From NCBI RefSeq assembly GCF_009811755.1, contig NZ_BLIV01000002.1:489001-553000 (forward strand): a stretch of 64,000 nt of DNA, written 5' to 3'. A program made the translations under genes and the position numbers. Below the pieces are notes generated by a model. The model did no database searches. It was not told the origin of the DNA and worked only from the letters and a program-made list of their open reading frames with translations. Within the stretch, counting starts at the first letter, position 1. Every line of letters starts with the position of its first letter. Source of the stretch: Roseobacter cerasinus. Lineage in GTDB: Bacteria > Pseudomonadota > Alphaproteobacteria > Rhodobacterales > Rhodobacteraceae. This document shows, in pieces, positions 34,384 to 41,867 of this stretch.

Positions 34384-35949
34384 ATGTTTCGATCTATTTC
34401 ACTTGCTGTTGCCGTTACGGTGTCTGCCTCTGCTCTTGTGGCGGAGGAGTTCCGATGGGCCGAAACCACCGACCCGCAGACGATGGACCCGCATGCGGTG
34501 AATTCGGCGGCTGTTTTAGGCTTTCTGAACAACGTCTACGAAGGGCTCGTCCGACGCGGCAAGGACATGACTATCGAACCAGCACTGGCAACCCGCTGGG
34601 AGCCCATTGGTGACGGTGAAGGTTGGCGGTTCACCCTGCGCGAGGGTGTGACCTTCCATGATGGCAGCGCCTTCACGGCGGAGGACGTGCTGTTTTCCTA
34701 CGAGCGCGCATCGAGCGAGGCGGCGGATACGCGCAGCTGGTTTGCGCCGGTGTCTGAGGTCAAGGTGGTCGACGATTACACCATCGACATCATGACCAGC
34801 GCGCCCAACCCGATCTTCCCCGACAGCATCGCCAACTGGATGATGATGGATTCCGGCTGGGCAGAGGCCAGCAGCGCCGAGCGGCCTGACAAGGACAACG
34901 GCAACTTCGCCACGCTCAACGCCAATGGCACCGGCGCGTTTCAACTGACCACGCGCGAGCCCGGCCTGCGCACGGTGTTGGAACCCTTCGATGGCTGGTG
35001 GGATGAGGCAGAGCACAACATTACAAGGGCGGAACTGACCCCGATCCAGAACCCTGCGACCGCCGTGGCGGCTCTGCTGTCTGGCGATGTGGATTTTATC
35101 AATCCGGTGCCCATTCAGGATACGGCGCGACTGGCCGCAAACGATCAGGTCAAGGTTATTCAAGGCATCGAGGCGCGGGTGATCATGCTGGGCTTTCCGC
35201 ATGAGGCCGAGGCGCTGAAATACTCCGGAGAGACGACCAACACAAATCCCTTCGCCGATGTGCGCGTGCGCCAGGCGGTGGCCCATGCGATCAACGTGCC
35301 CGCGATCTTGCAGACCATCATGCGGGGCAATGCCGAAGAGGTGAGCCAGCTGGTCAGCCCGGCGATGCGCGGTTTCAGCGGTGATCTGGCTGCGCGGCCT
35401 GCGTTTGATCCCGACAAGGCGCGCGCGCTGCTGGCCGAGGCAGGCTATCCCGACGGCTTCTCCTTTGGTCTGAAATGCCCGAATGACCGGTATCTGAATG
35501 ACGAAGCTGTCTGTCAGGCGGTCACCGGCATGCTGGCGCAGGTTGGAGTGCGTGCGACGCTCGACGCCATGCCGGTGCAGAACTACTGGCCCGAGCTGCG
35601 CGCCGACAACTATGATATGTATCTGCTGGGTTGGTCGCCGGGCACGTTCGACGCAGAGCACCCCGTGCGTTTCCTCGCCAGCACGCCCAATGAAGAGAAG
35701 AAGCTTGGGTCCTGGAACTTCGGCGGGTTCTCAAATGCGCGGGTGGACGAGTTGCTGCCAATGATCCAGTCGGAGATTGACGACAGCAAAAGGCAGATGA
35801 TGCTGGATGAGACCGCAAAGATCCTGCAGGACGAGGTGGCCTATGTGCCGCTTTACGTGCAACCACTTGTCTGGGGCACGCAGGCCAATATTGAGCTGAC
35901 GCAGCGGCCGGATAACTTCTTCATCCTGCGCTGGGTGACTGTGAACTAA
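34384..35949 (+). CDS. Peptide ABC transporter substrate-binding protein 2
   Basis: 521 residues with signal peptide MFRSISLAVAVTVSASALVA and the same SBP_bac_5 blocks (GVTFHDGSAFTAEDVLFSYERA, CPNDRYLNDEAVCQA, NPFADVRVRQAVAHAIN). Clearly a paralogue of the gene just upstream, diverged in the ligand lobe, so the two probably widen the transporter's substrate range. AAAGG upstream of the ATG. Followed after 58 bases by a lipoprotein gene. Confidence 0.94.
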   Translation: MFRSISLAVAVTVSASALVAEEFRWAETTDPQTMDPHAVNSAAVLGFLNNVYEGLVRRGKDMTIEPALATRWEPIGDGEGWRFTLREGVTFHDGSAFTAEDVLFSYERASSEAADTRSWFAPVSEVKVVDDYTIDIMTSAPNPIFPDSIANWMMMDSGWAEASSAERPDKDNGNFATLNANGTGAFQLTTREPGLRTVLEPFDGWWDEAEHNITRAELTPIQNPATAVAALLSGDVDFINPVPIQDTARLAANDQVKVIQGIEARVIMLGFPHEAEALKYSGETTNTNPFADVRVRQAVAHAINVPAILQTIMRGNAEEVSQLVSPAMRGFSGDLAARPAFDPDKARALLAEAGYPDGFSFGLKCPNDRYLNDEAVCQAVTGMLAQVGVRATLDAMPVQNYWPELRADNYDMYLLGWSPGTFDAEHPVRFLASTPNEEKKLGSWNFGGFSNARVDELLPMIQSEIDDSKRQMMLDETAKILQDEVAYVPLYVQPLVWGTQANIELTQRPDNFFILRWVTVN

Positions 35950-36007
35950 GGGTTCCTCCCGGACCGTGATGCTGGCGGTGCTGTTTGGACAACGAAAGGA
36001 GACCAAA

Positions 36008-36454
36008 GTGCTACGATCTTGCAGATTTACCCTCTTGGCCTGCCTTGTCGGTCTGGCCGCCTGCACGACCTTGTCGTCGGCTGACCGGGTTGTGCGCGAC
36101 GTTGATTACGTCGGTCTCTACAACGATATCAACGGCACATTGTCAGATGGCACAGCCTTCACGGGAAAGGCGTGGTTCAAGCGTTCTGCAAGGGTCGGTG
36201 ACTTCTGCCTGCAGATGTCAGATGCGGTGTGCTCGGGGCGGTACGCGGCAAGTCCTGCCCGGCGCGTCTCAGGCGATTTTGTCTGTTCCAATGGGGTGAC
36301 CGGCAGCTACGAAACAGACCGCACCAGGAGAGGCAGTTTTGTGGTGCCCGTTGAAGCGACGGGTAGCCTGTCCGACGGGCGCACCGCACGCGCCACATTC
36401 TCTGAGGTAAAAGAGGGGCGAGGCACCGCTCAGTGTTTTGTCCCGCCCGCCTAA
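36008..36454 (+). CDS. Putative small lipoprotein
   Basis: 148 residues starting at GTG 36008 with AAAGGAGA five bases upstream. Signal peptide ends in the lipobox LAAC (LLACLVGLAAC), Cys lipidation then CTTLSSADR. The mature part is rich in Gly, Ser, Thr and Arg with four further Cys, suggesting a disulfide-bonded beta fold. I do not recognise the family. It sits inside the peptide-transporter operon, between the binding proteins and the permeases, and is flanked downstream by a hairpin. Confidence 0.75.
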   Translation: MLRSCRFTLLACLVGLAACTTLSSADRVVRDVDYVGLYNDINGTLSDGTAFTGKAWFKRSARVGDFCLQMSDAVCSGRYAASPARRVSGDFVCSNGVTGSYETDRTRRGSFVVPVEATGSLSDGRTARATFSEVKEGRGTAQCFVPPA

Positions 36455-36468
36455 GCACATATGAACCG

Positions 36469-36493
36469 GGTTGTAGCCCTTGAGGCTGCAACC
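36469..36493 (+). terminator. Hairpin after the lipoprotein gene
   Basis: Ten-base stem GGTTGTAGCC / GGCTGCAACC (one G-U pair), 5-base loop, starting 15 bases after the lipoprotein stop and 39 bases before the permease ATG. No T-run. Possible attenuator or processing site. Confidence 0.5.
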
Positions 36494-36531
36494 TCCTTGA
36501 CCCTCTTTCACAGGCACTGTCTGCTCACATC

Positions 36532-37512
36532 ATGCTCGCTTTCATCATCCGCCGCGTCCTGCAGTCGATCCTTGTGCTTCTTGTGGTCGGGGCTGTGGCC
36601 TTCTCCATGTTCCGCTTCGTGGGTGACCCCATCGACAACATGCTGGGTCAGGAACGTACGCAGGCGGATATCGAGCGGCTGCGCGCGGATCTTGGCCTCG
36701 ATCAGCCGTTTCCGGTGCAATATTACAAGTTCCTCGAAGGCGCGGTGCAGGGCAACTTCGGGGTGAGCTACCGGCAAGGCCGACCCGTGTCTGACATCCT
36801 GCTGGAGCGTGCGCCAGCGACGCTGGAGCTGGCCGCCGTGTCGGGCTTTCTGGCGATCAGCATCGGCATTGCGCTCGGGGTCTTCACCGCAATCCGGCGC
36901 AATGGGTTTGCGGCGAATGCAATCATGTCCGTGTCGTTGATTGGGGTGTCGCTGCCCACCTTTCTCATAGGCATCCTTTTGATTTATTTGTTCTCCGTGG
37001 AGCTGGGCTGGCTGCCCAGTTTCGGGCGGGGTGAGACGGTGAAGGTCGGTGGCTGGTCCACCGGGTTTCTTACGGAAAGCGGGTTGAAAGCGCTGATCCT
37101 GCCGTCGATCACGCTGGGGCTTTACCAGATGACGCTGATCATGCGGCTGGTGCGCTCGGAAATGCTGGAGGTCCTGCGGCAGGACTACATCCGCTTTGCC
37201 CGCGCCCGAGGCCTGCGGGACCGTGCGGTGAACTTCCGTCACGCGCTGAAAAACACGCTGGTGCCAGTGATCACGGTCACGGGGCTGCAGCTCGGCTCGA
37301 TCATCGCCTTCGCGATCATCACGGAGACGGTGTTTCAGTGGCCGGGCGTGGGGCTGCTCTTCATCAACGCGATCCAGTTTGTGGATATCCCGGTCATGGC
37401 GGCGTATCTGATGCTGATCTCGGTTATGTTCGTGGGCATCAATCTGATCGTGGACCTTCTCTATTTTGCAATTGATCCGCGTCTGCGCGCGGACAGAACG
37501 GCGGCGCACTGA
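36532..37512 (+). CDS. Peptide ABC transporter permease, DppB type
   Basis: 326 residues, six membrane segments. N-terminal MLAFIIRRVLQSILVLLVVG, EAA loop RFARARGLRDRAVNFRHALKN and LYFAIDPRLR tail are typical of DppB. Pairs with the DppC-type permease whose ATG overlaps this gene's TGA (TGATG). Confidence 0.94.
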   Translation: MLAFIIRRVLQSILVLLVVGAVAFSMFRFVGDPIDNMLGQERTQADIERLRADLGLDQPFPVQYYKFLEGAVQGNFGVSYRQGRPVSDILLERAPATLELAAVSGFLAISIGIALGVFTAIRRNGFAANAIMSVSLIGVSLPTFLIGILLIYLFSVELGWLPSFGRGETVKVGGWSTGFLTESGLKALILPSITLGLYQMTLIMRLVRSEMLEVLRQDYIRFARARGLRDRAVNFRHALKNTLVPVITVTGLQLGSIIAFAIITETVFQWPGVGLLFINAIQFVDIPVMAAYLMLISVMFVGINLIVDLLYFAIDPRLRADRTAAH

Positions 37513-38459
37513 TGGCAGAGATCACACCTGACCCCGTGGTGGAACGGTCACGCCTGCGGCTCGCGCTGGACAGCGATTTCGCCTATCAGTTCCGCAAATC
37601 ACCCGTGGCGATAGTGTCAGCCGCAGTTGTCCTGGTGATGGTCCTGAGCGCGCTTTTGGCGCCGCTGATCGCGCCCTACAATCCGTTTGATCCGGCCTCG
37701 CTGAACCTGATGAACGGATTCTCCAAACCGATGGAGCCCAACGCGTTTACGGGCGAGACCTTTTGGCTCGGCACCGATGATCAGGGGCGGGATGTGTTCT
37801 CAACCATCCTCTATGGCATGCGGATTTCGCTATTTGTCGGCGCAGCAGCGGTACTGTTTGCTATGGTGCTGGGCGTCACGCTGGGGCTGATCGCGGGGTA
37901 TCTGGGCGGCTGGACCGAGACGATCATCATGCGGGTTGCGGATGTGCAGCTGACTTTCCCCGCGATCCTTGTGGCCATGCTGATCTTTGGTGTGGCCAAG
38001 GGCATCACGCCGGTTGAGTACCGCGATCAGATGGCGATCTGGGTGCTGATCATCGCGATTGGTCTCAGCGATTGGGTGCAGTTTGCCCGTGTGGTGCGGG
38101 GTGCGACCCTGGTGGAGAAGAACAAGGAATACGTGCAGGCCGCCCGGCTGATCGGGCGCGGGTCTGGTGCGATCATGCTGCGGCACATCCTGCCGAATGT
38201 GTTGTCGCCTGTGCTGGTGATCGCCACGATCTCGCTGGCGCTGGCGATCATCGCCGAAGCGACGCTCAGCTTCCTCGGCGTCGGCGCGCCACCCACGCAG
38301 CCGTCGCTGGGCACGCTGATACGCATCGGTCAGGGGTTCCTGTTTTCGGGTGAATGGTGGATCCTGCTCTTCCCCGCCGTGACGCTGCTGGCGCTGGCCC
38401 TCAGCGTCAACCTGCTGGGCGATTGGCTGCGCGATGCGCTGAACCCGAGGTTGCGGTGA
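37512..38459 (+). CDS. Peptide ABC transporter permease, DppC type
   Basis: 315 residues. The OppC_N segment (YQFRKSPVAIVSAAVVLVMV), WLGTDDQGRDVFS, the EAA loop (AARLIGRGSGAIMLRHILPN) and SFLGVGAPPTQPSLG all match DppC. It forms the translocation pore with the DppB-type protein. Start overlaps the DppB stop by one base. Confidence 0.94.
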   Translation: MAEITPDPVVERSRLRLALDSDFAYQFRKSPVAIVSAAVVLVMVLSALLAPLIAPYNPFDPASLNLMNGFSKPMEPNAFTGETFWLGTDDQGRDVFSTILYGMRISLFVGAAAVLFAMVLGVTLGLIAGYLGGWTETIIMRVADVQLTFPAILVAMLIFGVAKGITPVEYRDQMAIWVLIIAIGLSDWVQFARVVRGATLVEKNKEYVQAARLIGRGSGAIMLRHILPNVLSPVLVIATISLALAIIAEATLSFLGVGAPPTQPSLGTLIRIGQGFLFSGEWWILLFPAVTLLALALSVNLLGDWLRDALNPRLR

Positions 38460-38604
38460 TGTTCCTCAAACAACCGATGGGCCCAGTGGAAACCAGTGGG
38501 CAGCCCCGTGCCCGCAGTCGGACGCTGCCCTCAGCGCGCGGGTCAGCTCTGGTCATCACCTTTTCAAAGGGCGATATCAAAGCATTCTCAGAGGCATATC
38601 CAAG

Positions 38605-39576
38605 ATGACAGGCGCCATCCTCTCCATCCGCAACCTCACAGTCGAAATCCCAACGCGATACGGCATTCTGCGGCCTGTGAACGGAGTTTCCTACGATATC
38701 GCCGCCGGGGAAATCCTCGGTGTCGTGGGCGAGTCCGGGGCGGGCAAGTCGATGGCGGGCAATGCGGTCATCGGGCTGTTGACCCCGCCAGCGCATATCG
38801 CCTCGGGCGAGATCCACGTGGGTGGCACGCGGGTGGATCAACTCAAGGGCGACGCCATGCGGCGGCTGCGCGGCAAGGAGATCGGTATGGTCTTTCAGGA
38901 CCCGCTGACCTCGCTCAACCCTCTGCTCAGAATCGGGGATCAGCTGACCGAAACGATGCTCGCGCATCTCGATATCAGCCGAGCAGAAGCGGACCGTCGC
39001 GCGGTGGCCGCTCTCGAAGAGGTCGGCATTCCGGGAGCCGCCGAGCGTGTGGGCAGCTACCCACATGAATTTTCCGGCGGCATGCGTCAGCGGGTGGTGA
39101 TTGCGCTCGCGCTCTGTGCGGAACCAAGCCTTGTCATCGCCGATGAACCAACGACCGCGCTGGATGTCTCGGTGCAGGCGCAGATCATTGCACTTTTGAA
39201 ACGGCTGTGTCGCGAGCGGGGTACGGCGGTGATGCTGATCACCCACGACATGGGCGTGATCGCGGAGGCGGCAGACCGCGTGGCGGTGATGTATGCGGGC
39301 AAACTGGCGGAACTTGGCCCCGTGCGTGACGTGATCACGCAGCCGCGCCACCCCTACACATACGGCTTGATGGGATCGACGCCCTTGGCGTCGCGTGGCA
39401 AGGACCGGCTGCATCAGATTCCGGGCGCCATGCCGCGTCTTGATGCGCTGCCCGAGGGCTGTGCGTTTCACCCCCGTTGTCCCAAGGCGCAGGATGCGTG
39501 TCGCAGAACGCCGGAGCCGAAGATGGATGGGCGCGCGGCCTGTTTCTTTCCGATGGTTGGGGAGGCCGTGGCCTGA
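38605..39576 (+). CDS. Peptide ABC transporter ATPase, DppD type
   Basis: 323 residues: Walker A GESGAGKS, Q-loop MVFQDPLTSLNPL, signature FSGGMRQR, Walker [13 protein letters not shown], and the C-terminal oligopeptide motif CAFHPRCPKAQDAC (Cys residues, possible Fe-S). Works with the DppF-type protein. 145 bases separate it from the permeases. Stop overlaps the next ATG by one base. Confidence 0.94.
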   Translation: MTGAILSIRNLTVEIPTRYGILRPVNGVSYDIAAGEILGVVGESGAGKSMAGNAVIGLLTPPAHIASGEIHVGGTRVDQLKGDAMRRLRGKEIGMVFQDPLTSLNPLLRIGDQLTETMLAHLDISRAEADRRAVAALEEVGIPGAAERVGSYPHEFSGGMRQRVVIALALCAEPSLVIADEPTTALDVSVQAQIIALLKRLCRERGTAVMLITHDMGVIAEAADRVAVMYAGKLAELGPVRDVITQPRHPYTYGLMGSTPLASRGKDRLHQIPGAMPRLDALPEGCAFHPRCPKAQDACRRTPEPKMDGRAACFFPMVGEAVA

Positions 39577-40538
39577 TGGCGCTGGTGGATGTGCGCAACC
39601 TGACACGTATTTTTGACGTGTCGAAGCCCTGGCTGAACCGTGTGGTGGAGCGGCGCGGGAAGTCCTATCTGACCGCTGTGTCCGACGTGAGCTTCGAGAT
39701 TGCGGAGCGTTCTGTTTATGCGCTGGTGGGCGAGAGCGGGTCGGGCAAATCGACCATCGGCAAGATGCTGGTGGGGCTGCTTGGCCCCTCTGAGGGCGCG
39801 GTGGAGATCCGCGGCACCGATCTTGCGCGTGAGACGGATGCCGCCAAGGTCGATGCGGTGCGGCGCGATATCCAGATGATCTTTCAGGACCCCTTTGCCT
39901 CGCTCAACCCGCGCTGGCGGGTCCGTGATATCATCGTGGAGCCAGTGGCTGCGCGCGGTGGCGACACGACCGGCATGGCCGAGCGCCTGCTGGAGCAGGT
40001 GGGGCTGTCGGCCAAGGATGCTGGCAAGTTCCCGCATGAATTTTCCGGCGGCCAGCGGCAGCGTATCTGCATTGCCCGCGCGCTGGCCTCCGAGCCCAAG
40101 CTGATTGTCTGTGACGAGCCGACAAGCGCCCTCGATGTCTCGGTGCAGGCGCAGGTTCTGAACCTGATGAGCGACCTGAAGGATGAGTTCGGGCTGACCT
40201 ATCTCTTCATCAGCCACGATCTCACGGTTGTGCAGCATATGGCCGACCGGATTGGCGTGCTCTACCTCGGGCGGCTGGTGGAGGAGGCGGCGCCGGACGC
40301 GCTCTTTGACGATCCCAAGCATCCCTATAGCCAGATGTTGCTCGCTGCCGCGCCGCAGCTCGACAATTTCGGGCGCGAGGTGCCGCCGCCCACGGGTGAG
40401 ATCCCCGATCCGATCAACCCGCCCAAGGGCTGCGCGTTTCACCCGCGCTGTCCTTTGGCGGAAGATGTCTGCAGCCAGACCCGCCCGGAGATGCGCGAGA
40501 TCCGGGGCGCGCGCGTGGCCTGCCATATGGCGGAGTAA
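39576..40538 (+). CDS. Peptide ABC transporter ATPase, DppF type
   Basis: 320 residues: Walker [43 protein letters not shown], and CAFHPRCPLAEDVC at the C-terminus. The start at 39576 is the TGATG overlap with the DppD-type gene; the frame upstream is just shadow reading. Completes a two-receptor, two-permease, two-ATPase peptide importer. Confidence 0.94.
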   Translation: MALVDVRNLTRIFDVSKPWLNRVVERRGKSYLTAVSDVSFEIAERSVYALVGESGSGKSTIGKMLVGLLGPSEGAVEIRGTDLARETDAAKVDAVRRDIQMIFQDPFASLNPRWRVRDIIVEPVAARGGDTTGMAERLLEQVGLSAKDAGKFPHEFSGGQRQRICIARALASEPKLIVCDEPTSALDVSVQAQVLNLMSDLKDEFGLTYLFISHDLTVVQHMADRIGVLYLGRLVEEAAPDALFDDPKHPYSQMLLAAAPQLDNFGREVPPPTGEIPDPINPPKGCAFHPRCPLAEDVCSQTRPEMREIRGARVACHMAE

Positions 40539-40543
40539 GTGAC

Positions 40544-41296
40544 TTAACCGTAAAAGTCGGGTGCTTTGCGCAGCTCTGGCCATTGCTTTGGGCAGTGTCC
40601 GTAAATCACCATCGCCTGCCTGTCCTGTGCGATTTGCATGAGCCGGTGGGCGCTTGCCTTCGCGGCCTCGACGTCCCACGCCCCGGCACAGCCCTCGTCT
40701 ATCTCTTCTGGGCGGCTGATTGCGTCTGAGGTCAACACGACCGCGCCGGTGTCCGGGAGCGTGACGCAGAACGCCAGTTGCCCCGGTGTGTGACCCGGCA
40801 CGAGATAGACGTCGAAACCTGGCCCGAGTTCCGTATCGCCTTCGATCAGGATTTCGTCCTGATCCGGCCATGTCATGGCCTCTTTGCCTGGCCAATAGAT
40901 CGGGCGCAGCAGGGCGCGTTCAGCGGCTGCAATTAGGAGTGTTGCGTCGGGAAAACCGTGCAGGAAACCTACATGATCGATGTGTGTGTGGCTTTGGATC
41001 ATCAAAGTGATGTCTGCTGCGGTCAGACCAAGCAGCGCAAGCTGCGCAGGTGCGAGATTCTTGGGCGAAAGCGAAAGCACGCGGCCAAAAGGGTCTAACC
41101 CGTCCTCGGCGCTAGCCGCCGCAGCATTGCTGGCGTATTTGGCGGGAAAGCCCGTGTCTATCAGGATGTTTTCACCCGCATCCGTCTGGATGAGATAGCC
41201 GCAAATGCCTATGATCCGGCTGGTCTCATGTACTTGAAACAGCCCATAGTCGAGCACCGCCAACCGGCGGGGATGCCCGTTCAACAGGGCGGGCAT
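40544..41296 (-). CDS. Metallo-beta-lactamase fold hydrolase, AHL-lactonase family
   Basis: 250 residues. Binuclear zinc motif HTHIDH (His103, 105, Asp107, His108), plus His169 (PGHTPG), Asp191 and His234. The spacing and the overall length match N-acyl-homoserine lactonases (AiiA/AttM-like) rather than glyoxalase II. It may open the lactone ring of acyl-homoserine lactone signals, but lactonase activity toward AHLs is only one of several in the family. It converges with the peptide-transporter operon, ending six bases past its stop. Confidence 0.82.
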   Translation of the reverse strand: MPALLNGHPRRLAVLDYGLFQVHETSRIIGICGYLIQTDAGENILIDTGFPAKYASNAAAASAEDGLDPFGRVLSLSPKNLAPAQLALLGLTAADITLMIQSHTHIDHVGFLHGFPDATLLIAAAERALLRPIYWPGKEAMTWPDQDEILIEGDTELGPGFDVYLVPGHTPGQLAFCVTLPDTGAVVLTSDAISRPEEIDEGCAGAWDVEAAKASAHRLMQIAQDRQAMVIYGHCPKQWPELRKAPDFYG

Positions 41297-41297
41297 G

Positions 41298-41864
41298 CTA
41301 TCTCAGCCCGGCACGGGCAACAAAGCGCGCCAGATCGAGCATGATCTGCCCACGGGCGGCTGCAATTGCCTGCGGACCACCTTCAGGGTCAAAGGGGACC
41401 GCCAGATCGAATAGCCCCGACCGCTCGCGCCTGCCATCCGGCACGGCCACAAAATACTGACCCGTCGCGCGAAAGCGCCCGTCTGCCTCGGCCACCAGGC
41501 TTTCGAAGCGCAGATCAAGCCGCGCGTCGGGAAAGCTCTCGAACGGCCAGGGCGCGGAGGCCACACGCGCCCCGCTCAGGCCCGCCAGATGGCGCGCCAG
41601 TTCCAGCGCCACGGCGCGTTCGGGCGTATCGGCCCAGAGGGTGCCGCCATCACTGCTGAGCCGCCCGTCTGCATCCAGCCGCGAGATTTCGTCAGAGGCC
41701 GCATAGGCCGGCAGCGACACCTCGCGGATTTCCACGGCACGAAAGGCGATGCGCTGCTGTTCGGCGACCGATGGCTGCGGCACCACATAGCGATCAGGGG
41801 CGGCGGTGCAGGCCGCCAGAGTGAGCAGCGCAAGGGCGCCAATGGTCGAAAAGTTGGAAAACAT
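41298..41864 (-). CDS. pqiC: PqiC/ABC auxiliary lipoprotein
   Basis: 188 residues, lipobox LAAC at about 16-19 (LALLTLAACTAAP), then the PqiC-type (ABC_trans_aux) domain. An outer-membrane lipoprotein that docks the PqiB needle. It is the third gene in the operon, starting three bases after the pqiB stop. Its ATG directly precedes no strong Shine-Dalgarno and may rely on coupling. Confidence 0.87.
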   Translation of the reverse strand: MFSNFSTIGALALLTLAACTAAPDRYVVPQPSVAEQQRIAFRAVEIREVSLPAYAASDEISRLDADGRLSSDGGTLWADTPERAVALELARHLAGLSGARVASAPWPFESFPDARLDLRFESLVAEADGRFRATGQYFVAVPDGRRERSGLFDLAVPFDPEGGPQAIAAARGQIMLDLARFVARAGLR

Positions 41865-41867
41865 GGA

